From Gp6-AA40 sp035649635 (GTDB taxonomy: Bacteria > Acidobacteriota > Vicinamibacteria > Vicinamibacterales > UBA2999), in assembly GCA_035649635.1 (NCBI GenBank), contig DASRJE010000015.1:62001-126000 (forward strand): a stretch of DNA of 64,000 nt. Reading direction: 5' to 3'. The notes under the pieces were generated by a model. It saw only the letters and a program-made list of their open reading frames with translations, ran no database searches and had not been told where the DNA came from. How positions within the stretch are numbered: the stretch's first letter is position 1; every line of letters begins with the position of its first letter. The position numbers and the translations under genes are program-made. Positions 58,749 through 64,000 of the stretch are shown in pieces.

Positions 58749-59369
58749 TCACGGAAGCGTCGTGCGCGTATGGATGTGAATGATCGTGTACTGCAGCGAA
58801 ACTCCAGGGTCGCCGTACGCCAGATGCCACGTGTTCGGCGGAATCGAGAGCAAATCGCCGGCCTTCACCTTGACCTTTCGTCCGCCGATGAAGGGGCCGC
58901 CGCGCTGCTCGCCCGGGGCCACCAGGTACACATTCTCCGGAGCCACATCAGACTCAACGATCACCGTGCCGGTCCCGGCAGTGATGAGGTAGATCTGCGT
59001 GTTGTCCGTGTGGAGCTCGCCGGTTGCCGGCTCCTGGCCCGCCGCTGCGCCTGGACGAGTTGTCGCCGTAAGTCGATACTCCGGCGCCCACTCGAAGTGA
59101 GTCTTCTGAGTGTTCTGAAACTCGGTCGTGTACAGCTTTGCCCTGCCCGGCTGTGCGCGCGTTTCAGGTCCCGCCGTTACCAGGAACATGTTCCTTGCAG
59201 CACGCGGGTTGTCCGTGAAGCGTCCGCCCGGGGCCTGGCCACGGCCAGCGTTGGGGTTCGCGCCACCCTCGCGTGCCTGGCCGCCTTGCGCCTGCATGAC
59301 GCTGGGCAGACTCGCGCCGGCGGTGTACCCGATTGAGAGCACTGCCAACAACATCATCACTCGCTTCAT
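58749..59369 (-). CDS. Exported cupin-domain protein
   Basis: 206 aa from ATG 59369 with GGAGG upstream; an upstream extension of the frame to 59453 is rejected. Signal peptide ('MMLLAVLSIGYTAGASLPSV'), Gly/Ala-rich linker, then a cupin barrel (~95-200): 'HTDNTQIYLITAGTGTVIVE' and 'VKAGDLLSIPPNTWHLAYGD' hold metal-binding His/Glu-type positions. Single cupin domain, possibly a periplasmic dioxygenase or isomerase; substrate unknown. Confidence 0.78.
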   Translation of the reverse strand: MKRVMMLLAVLSIGYTAGASLPSVMQAQGGQAREGGANPNAGRGQAPGGRFTDNPRAARNMFLVTAGPETRAQPGRAKLYTTEFQNTQKTHFEWAPEYRLTATTRPGAAAGQEPATGELHTDNTQIYLITAGTGTVIVESDVAPENVYLVAPGEQRGGPFIGGRKVKVKAGDLLSIPPNTWHLAYGDPGVSLQYTIIHIHTRTTLP

Positions 59370-59701
59370 TGAGATCCTCCGTGACGGACCAAGTCCACGC
59401 CGTCTGCAAGGTAGGCGGTTCCGAATTTTAGTCTTCGACGCGAACGGTCGCACTACCTACTCTGAGGTATCGATGCGACGCCACCGAGACGCCGAGAAAC
59501 CAATAATTCTCTGTGCCCTCAGTGCCTCGGTGTGTCGTCGCCGAGCGGGAGACCTACCCAACTTAGGTAGGCCAACCTTCAACTCCCAATCTGGATCGTC
59601 GAGTATGCTGACGACCTGCGAGAAGTTGGAGGGGGCTGACGCGTCCTTAGGGACGTTGAGCGCAGGCTTCAGCCTTCGCGGATCCTCCGAGAAAGGACCT
59701 T
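59370..59701. other. Divergent intergenic region with short repeats
   Basis: 332 bases between two divergent cupin genes. Contains a small stem CCTACC/GGTAGG (59553-59571), one half-unit of the AACTCCCAA repeat (59580-59589) and a CACCGAGACGCCGAG / CTCAGTGCCTCGGTG repeat-like pair. It must hold promoters for both genes; none was assigned with confidence. Confidence 0.5.
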
Positions 59702-60268
59702 ATGCAGCGCACTATCGTTGGAATCATCGCAAGCGTTGTCGTGCTCTCTCAGGCGGTGACCTTCACGCAGGGACCAAAGCCGCCGGTGTTGGCCACCGAC
59801 ATCACGGCAGCGCAGATCCAGGCCGTCCTCGCTGCTCCTTCTGCGAGTGCAGACCGACTCGTTACTGCTGTCGACATCGGAAACTACAACGTGGGAGTCG
59901 GCGTACTTCGACGAACGCCGACCAAGCCCGGCGCGCCCGTCGGTGCCATCATGCACGAGCACATCACCGAGGTCTACTACATCATCTCCGGCACCGGGAC
60001 GCTCTTCACCGGTGGCGAGGTGATCAACGCCAGACCGACGCCTGCCGACAGCGAGATCGTCAAGGTCGCCGTCGGTCCCAGCAGCCAGGGGACGTTCAAG
60101 ACTCCGGCGCAAAAGCGGAAGGTTGGCCCAGGCGACGTGGTGATCATCCCTCCCGGCGTGTATCACGGCTTTGATGATGTGACGACGGGTATTGATTACC
60201 TGGCTGTGCGGCCCGATCCCAATCATGTGCTGCCCGCCGGGTACGTGCATCCGGCAATCAAGAAGTAA
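59702..60268 (+). CDS. Exported cupin-domain protein
   Basis: 188 aa, ATG with AAAGGA upstream. Signal peptide ('TIVGIIASVVVLSQAVTF'). Cupin motifs: 'AIMHEHITEVYYIISGTGTL' (His-x-His...Glu metal site) and 'GPGDVVIIPPGVYHGF' (second His). Single-domain cupin, divergent from another exported cupin and upstream of the tannase gene. Confidence 0.8.
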   Translation: MQRTIVGIIASVVVLSQAVTFTQGPKPPVLATDITAAQIQAVLAAPSASADRLVTAVDIGNYNVGVGVLRRTPTKPGAPVGAIMHEHITEVYYIISGTGTLFTGGEVINARPTPADSEIVKVAVGPSSQGTFKTPAQKRKVGPGDVVIIPPGVYHGFDDVTTGIDYLAVRPDPNHVLPAGYVHPAIKK

Positions 60269-60341
60269 ACCGCTCGGAGGCGTCGGTAACGCCTACGCCT
60301 TGACACCACGGCGGCGGTCGGGTTGAATGCCGACGAGGAAC

Positions 60342-60390
60342 GACACCGGGTGTGATTTCCCTTCTCTGCGACGAAATTACACCCGGTGTC
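60342..60390. promoter_or_regulatory. 18-bp near-perfect stem just before the tannase start
   Basis: GACACCGGGTGTGATTTC (60342-60359) pairs with GAAATTACACCCGGTGTC (60373-60390) with one G-T pair and a 13-base loop, ending three bases before the ATG at 60394. In mRNA it would cover the ribosome-binding region. It could also be a two-fold operator or the terminator of the cupin gene. Confidence 0.65.
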
Positions 60391-60393
60391 TTT

Positions 60394-61980
60394 ATGAGGA
60401 AGACTATGCGCCTCTTGATTGCTGCCGCTGTTCTCTGTGCCAGTGCCACCCCGGCCTGGGCGCAAGCGTTTGCCAACGCGAAGAGCTCGCTCGCCAATTA
60501 CTCCGTCGCGGATTCAGTGCCGAAGAAGGCGTGCGAGAGTCTGTCTGCCTTCAATGGCAAGGATGTTGTTGCGATACAAGCGCGCGTGGTCTCCGCGACC
60601 GCTGATACGCCGCAACACTGTCGGGTCGTCGGCACCATCTCGCCCGAGGTGGCCTTCGAGGTCAACCTGCCGGACCGTTGGAATCGCCGTTTCTACATGG
60701 CCGGTAACGGCGGCCTCGCCGGTGACGCGCTTGACACCCCGATGAACGGGGATCGCACGTCGGCATTGTCCAACGGCTTCGTGATGGCGAGAACGAACAC
60801 GGGTCACGACGCGCGAAAGGAACCGAGTGGGTCGTTCATCCTCAGCAACCCACAGAAGGCGATCGATTACGCATACCGCGCGGTGCACGTCACGGCCGAA
60901 ACCGCGAAGGCGATCGCGACCGACTACTACGCGCAACCGATCACGTTCTCGTATTGGAACTCCTGCTCGAATGGCGGACGTCAGGGCTTGCTCGAGGCGC
61001 AGCGGTTCCCCGACGACTTCGATGGCATCGTCGCCAACGCGCCGTGGGTCGATCAGACCGGCTTCACGCTCGGCGCAATCTGGAATCAGAAGGCGCTGAC
61101 TGAAGCACCGGTGTCGCTGGAGAAGATGAAGCTGGTCGCCGAGAAGGCGATGGCGAAGTGCGACGAGGTGGACGGCCTGAAGGACGGGCTCATCGACGAC
61201 CCGCGCAAATGCAGCTTCGATCCGACGCGCGACGTGCCGGCGTGCCAGGCCGGCGCCGACACGGCGGACTGTTTGACCGCCGCCCAAGCGGCGGCGGTGA
61301 AGAAGGTCTACAGTGGTCCGGTCAGCAACGGGAAGCCGTTCTTCCCTGGGTTCATGGTGGGCAGTGAGGCAATCAACGCGGGGCCGAATGGGGCGGCCAG
61401 CGGATGGGCGAATGCCATCGTCGCAGCGCAACCGGGCGCGAAGCCGGCCGATTTCAATCTCGCCGAAGGCGTGATGCGCTACTTGATCCTCGACCCGCCG
61501 CAGCCGGAATACGACTCGATGAAACTCGATTACGACCACGCCGCGAAGACAGTCGAGCGCTGGAGCAGGCTGGCCGACGCGAAGGACCCCGACTTGTCGA
61601 AGTTCCGGAAGAGCGGCGGCAAGTTGATCATGACGTACGGCTGGGCCGATCAGATTCTCCAGCCACTCATGGGCGTGAAGTACTACGAAGAGGTCGTGGC
61701 GAAGAACGGCAAGGACACCGCGGACTTCGCGCGATTGTTCATGGTGCCGGGCATGGCGCATTGCGCCGGCGGCGTAGGTCCGGACCGGAACGATGCGGTC
61801 ACGGCCGTGATCGACTGGGTGGAGAAGGGCAAGGCACCTGACCAGTTGATTGCCAGCAAAGTGACTGAGGGGAAGGTCGTGCGAACGAGGCCGCTCTGTC
61901 CGTATCCGCAGGTCGCTCGCTACAAGGGACAGGGCAGCATCGACGAGGCGTCGAATTTCAGCTGTGTGGCCCCACGCTGA
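60394..61980 (+). CDS. Tannase/feruloyl esterase family protein
   Basis: 528 aa from ATG 60394 (ATG 60406 is also possible). Signal peptide ('LLIAAAVLCASATPAWAQ'). Alpha/beta-hydrolase: nucleophile in 'YWNSCSNGGRQGLLEAQRF' (C-S-x-G-G), acid in 'IMTYGWADQILQP', His in 'FMVPGMAHCAGG'. The Cys next to Ser and the Cys next to His form the CS-D-HC disulphide typical of this family. A lid region with Cys-rich loop ('CSFDPTRDVPACQ') is present. Hydrolyses ester bonds of plant phenolics such as gallate or ferulate esters. Confidence 0.9.
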   Translation: MRKTMRLLIAAAVLCASATPAWAQAFANAKSSLANYSVADSVPKKACESLSAFNGKDVVAIQARVVSATADTPQHCRVVGTISPEVAFEVNLPDRWNRRFYMAGNGGLAGDALDTPMNGDRTSALSNGFVMARTNTGHDARKEPSGSFILSNPQKAIDYAYRAVHVTAETAKAIATDYYAQPITFSYWNSCSNGGRQGLLEAQRFPDDFDGIVANAPWVDQTGFTLGAIWNQKALTEAPVSLEKMKLVAEKAMAKCDEVDGLKDGLIDDPRKCSFDPTRDVPACQAGADTADCLTAAQAAAVKKVYSGPVSNGKPFFPGFMVGSEAINAGPNGAASGWANAIVAAQPGAKPADFNLAEGVMRYLILDPPQPEYDSMKLDYDHAAKTVERWSRLADAKDPDLSKFRKSGGKLIMTYGWADQILQPLMGVKYYEEVVAKNGKDTADFARLFMVPGMAHCAGGVGPDRNDAVTAVIDWVEKGKAPDQLIASKVTEGKVVRTRPLCPYPQVARYKGQGSIDEASNFSCVAPR

Positions 61981-61987
61981 ATTCGCC

Positions 61988-62023
61988 GAGGCGGCGAATT
62001 TCAGCTGCGTCGCGCCGCGCTGA
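61988..62023 (+). pseudogene. 3' remnant of a second tannase gene
   Basis: 36 bases right after the tannase stop encode 'EAANFSCVAPR' plus TGA. The tannase itself ends 'EASNFSCVAPR' plus TGA (61945-61980). Several third-position differences show a diverged copy rather than a recent slip. Best read as the last codons of a lost tandem paralogue. Confidence 0.7.
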
Positions 62024-62047
62024 AGCCGCAGGCGGACCTGCGGGCGC

Positions 62048-62069
62048 AGGCGGGCCTGAAGACCCGCCT
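62048..62069. repeat. Hairpin repeat, second copy of AGGCGRGCC-TGAA type
   Basis: AGGCGGGCC, loop TGAA, GACCCGCCT with one mismatch, followed by CTAC as at 37319-37344. It directly abuts the stop of the next minus-strand gene and may serve as its terminator. Confidence 0.6.
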
Positions 62070-62504
62070 CTACTTCACGACGTCCAGCTTGATCGTCGTG
62101 TCGCGGAGCGCCACTGCGATATCGCTCACGTTGATGCGTAGAGCGATGGGGATGTCCAGCGACGCCACGACCGCGCCGGTGTCCTGGCGTTTCAGATCGA
62201 GCTTCACGCCATGGCCGGTCAGATCGACGCCGCCCTGCGCAATACGCGCATGCAGCTCTCCAAGGATCTCGGGACGATAGCGTTGACAGAGATCCTGGAT
62301 CAGCGACGTCACAAAATCGCGAACGTTCAGCGACAGGTCCTTGATGACGTCCGTGGCGAGCTCGTTGGCGAACGCCGACACGCGCGGTCCGTACTGGTTC
62401 AAGGCCTTGTCGTTGATCGCTGCCGCGATCGTCTCGATCTTGGGGACGGCGACAGCCGTCACGTCCTGGCCGACTGTGTCGATGAATACCTTCACATCCG
62501 ACAT
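62070..62504 (-). CDS. Hypothetical protein
   Basis: 144 aa, no signal peptide, family not recognised. An alpha-helical first part ('VKVFIDTVGQDVTAVAVPKI', 'VRDFVTSLIQDLCQRYRPEI') and a beta-rich end ('VDLTGHGVKLDLKRQDTGAV', 'LDIPIALRINVSDIAVAL'). The end resembles that of the small protein encoded just upstream ('VEIPVDAQVKVSEVVIPL'), suggesting two related, possibly partner, proteins. Confidence 0.6.
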   Translation of the reverse strand: MSDVKVFIDTVGQDVTAVAVPKIETIAAAINDKALNQYGPRVSAFANELATDVIKDLSLNVRDFVTSLIQDLCQRYRPEILGELHARIAQGGVDLTGHGVKLDLKRQDTGAVVASLDIPIALRINVSDIAVALRDTTIKLDVVK

Positions 62505-62542
62505 GTGCGGGTTACCTCGCGCGATGGTGGGTTGATATGGGC

Positions 62543-62770
62543 TCAGCGAATCTGTGGCAGCGGAATCACCACCTCGCTGACTTTGACCTGCGCGTCAACC
62601 GGGATCTCGACGTTGAGCAGATCTTTGCCCTTCCTCTGATCGCGAAGCGTCGAGAAGAGCCGCCCCTTGACCGCCAGACCGCCGTCGACCAAAGAGACGG
62701 TCAGTGCGCCGTTCAGCTTGATGACATTGCGTTCGACGAGATTTTCGACCAGGTCATCGACGATAGACAT
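62543..62770 (-). CDS. Small hypothetical protein
   Basis: 75 aa, family not recognised. 'MSIVDDLVENLVERNVIKLN' followed by short beta segments ('ALTVSLVDGGLAVKGRLFST', 'DLLNVEIPVDAQVKVSEVVI'). Starts 8 bases after the VOC protein gene and lies 38 bases before 62070-62504, so the three minus-strand genes probably form an operon. Confidence 0.6.
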   Translation of the reverse strand: MSIVDDLVENLVERNVIKLNGALTVSLVDGGLAVKGRLFSTLRDQRKGKDLLNVEIPVDAQVKVSEVVIPLPQIR

Positions 62771-62778
62771 GCAAGCTC

Positions 62779-63561
62779 CTAGGCCTTTGGCTGTACGACT
62801 TCAATACGCACGTCGTCGGGGCCGACGACGAAAGAGATCTTCATGTTCTGCCCGGCGGCGTTCGTGAATGGGCGCGGTTCCGTCTGGAACGCGACGCCTT
62901 TCTTTTTGATCTCTGCTGCCGCCGCATCGAGATCGGCAAACGCGAAACCGAGATGATCGATCGATCGTCCCTGTGTGGCCGCGAGCTTCTGCCCTTCGTC
63001 TACGCGTGCGATGAGCAGCCAGACCTTTCCGTAGCGCAGACCATTGATGCGCTTTTTCAGGCTGTCGGTCTCGCCGCCGAACACGTTCTGATACCACTTC
63101 AGCGCTGCGTCGGGATCGGCCGAACGCAGGTGGATGTGATGAAAGCCGAGATATTCGGGATCCTCGACGACCTCGATGCGCGTGCCCCACGGATCCTCGA
63201 TGAAGCCCAGCTTGAACAGGCCCGGTGCGTCTCGCATGGGCGTCACGATCTTCACGCCCGCTGCCTCGAAGGCGCGCATCTTCGCGGCGAGATCGGGAAA
63301 TGAGAACCCGATGTGATCGACGCCGGAGCCCTGGCTGCCGGCATCGGGCTTCCGATTGGCGAAGATGAGCTGTGTGGTCCCGATTTGACAGGCGTCGGGG
63401 CGATTCATCGCCGTGCAGCCCATATTCGTCATGTACCACTGGACCGCTTCCGCGACGTTGGGCGCCGCAAGGTGAACGTGGTGATAGTCCGCGGCACCCG
63501 CCATGCCCGGAAGTGCCACGAGCACGGAGGTCAGCGCTGCAAGACCCAGATAGTTCTTCAT
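62779..63561 (-). CDS. Exported double-VOC (glyoxalase/dioxygenase fold) protein
   Basis: 260 aa. Signal peptide ('GLAALTSVLVALPGMAGA'). Two VOC modules: ~25-130 ('YHHVHLAAPNVAEAVQWYMT', 'GVDHIGFSFPDLAAKMRAFE', 'IEDPWGTRIEVVED') and ~138-258 ('FHHIHLRSADPDAALKWYQN', 'SIDHLGFAFADLDAAAAEIK', 'GPDDVRIEVVQ'). Paired His and Glu positions could bind a metal. The periplasmic location is unusual for the superfamily. Reaction unknown; dioxygenase-like activity on aromatics would fit the neighbouring esterase. Confidence 0.85.
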   Translation of the reverse strand: MKNYLGLAALTSVLVALPGMAGAADYHHVHLAAPNVAEAVQWYMTNMGCTAMNRPDACQIGTTQLIFANRKPDAGSQGSGVDHIGFSFPDLAAKMRAFEAAGVKIVTPMRDAPGLFKLGFIEDPWGTRIEVVEDPEYLGFHHIHLRSADPDAALKWYQNVFGGETDSLKKRINGLRYGKVWLLIARVDEGQKLAATQGRSIDHLGFAFADLDAAAAEIKKKGVAFQTEPRPFTNAAGQNMKISFVVGPDDVRIEVVQPKA

Positions 63562-63745
63562 GGTGTCGGCTCCATCGATTGCCTTTCGCGGCGGACCTCA
63601 AAGCGTGCGTGTATAGTCTCACCCAATCCGCGCATCGACAAACGTCTTGTCCCTTGTGGCGCCCTGTTCGATGTCGCCCCATCGATCGTTTCGGTAGATA
63701 CGTGGTCGTGTGCAGAATATTGGCGGTTTGCAGACGGTCTGAACT

Positions 63746-64000
63746 ATGGCAGACAAGAGGCCTGTTTCTCAGGAAACTCCGGGCGATCCCGCAGAAGTCA
63801 AAGCGTCGGCTGATACGAAGGCAGCTGGTGACAAAACAAATGGATCACGGGCTGGTCTTGCCAAGACGGTAAGAGACATTTTCACCATTCCCCCGAGTGC
63901 CACCCCCTATTTCATAGCGGCTCTTCTGGCCGCTGTCGCGATGGGTTGGTACTTCTTCGTGTTTGTTCCCCAGAAGCTCGAATACTTCGTCGGTCTGCGA
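63746..64000 (+). CDS. Membrane protein, 5' part only
   Basis: ATG at 63746, open to the window edge (85 codons). A charged, probably disordered N-terminus ('SQETPGDPAEVKASADTKAA') precedes 'VRDIFTIPPSATPYFIAALL' and a membrane helix ('FIAALLAAVAMGWYFFVFVP'). No family can be named from this part. Confidence 0.6.
   Translation, partial: MADKRPVSQETPGDPAEVKASADTKAAGDKTNGSRAGLAKTVRDIFTIPPSATPYFIAALLAAVAMGWYFFVFVPQKLEYFVGLR

Noticed and set aside
60514..61761. 415-codon minus-strand open frame
   Set aside because: Antisense to the tannase gene, His/Arg-rich and without recognisable motifs.

Overview
The window is GC-rich bacterial chromosome. I infer Acidobacteriota, perhaps a Vicinamibacteria-like lineage, from a tandem run of ADOP-type orphan ABC permeases, an Oar-like outer-membrane receptor with a carboxypeptidase-regulatory N-terminus, a beta-propeller histidine kinase and many short palindromic intergenic repeats. 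No rRNA, phage, insertion sequence or CRISPR array was seen. There is one tRNA and one clear small RNA (6S).

Layout. 1-11.7 kb: head-to-tail FtsX/MacB-type permeases (one cut by the window edge, four intact, one decayed by deletions) with no ATPase gene beside them. 11.7-15.7 kb (minus strand): a six-gene stressosome operon, rsbR-rsbS-rsbT, an RsbX/SpoIIE-like phosphatase, a histidine kinase whose N-terminus looks like the RsbT-binding domain of RsbU, and a NarL-type regulator. 16-17.8 kb: two paralogous exported proteins and a small HExxH protein. 18.3-19.5 kb: an RsbT paralogue without its ATP-binding motifs, plus a second copy of the regulator. 20-31.5 kb: envelope genes (RodZ-like membrane protein, coiled-coil GAF protein, SLT transglycosylase, methyltransferase, beta-barrel protein, heterodimeric ABC exporter, 3D-domain protein).

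31.5-44.3 kb is the housekeeping core. On the minus strand lie tRNA-Val, thrS, infC (apparent AUC start), rpmI, rplT, pheS, a short pheT, a ZapB-like gene, zapA, 6S RNA and thiL. Next come an S41-family protein that has lost its catalytic dyad, an EnvC-like factor, ruvX and mltG.

44.3-47.1 kb looks like a small integron gene-cassette cluster without an integrase. Three attC-like sites are visible, and in each case the preceding gene ends with its TAA inside the GCCTAAC box. The cargo is a membrane protein, a DHFR/RibD-like reductase, lipoproteins and a broken methyltransferase.

47.7-64 kb: a secreted HExxH protein, a propeller histidine kinase with its regulator directly upstream of an Oar-like receptor, then exported enzymes (phosphotriesterase homologue, two cupins, tannase/feruloyl esterase, double VOC protein) that suggest uptake and breakdown of plant or aromatic compounds. 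The right edge cuts a membrane protein.

All assignments come from reading motifs and context by eye. Start codons are inferred from Shine-Dalgarno sequences, overlaps and signal peptides.
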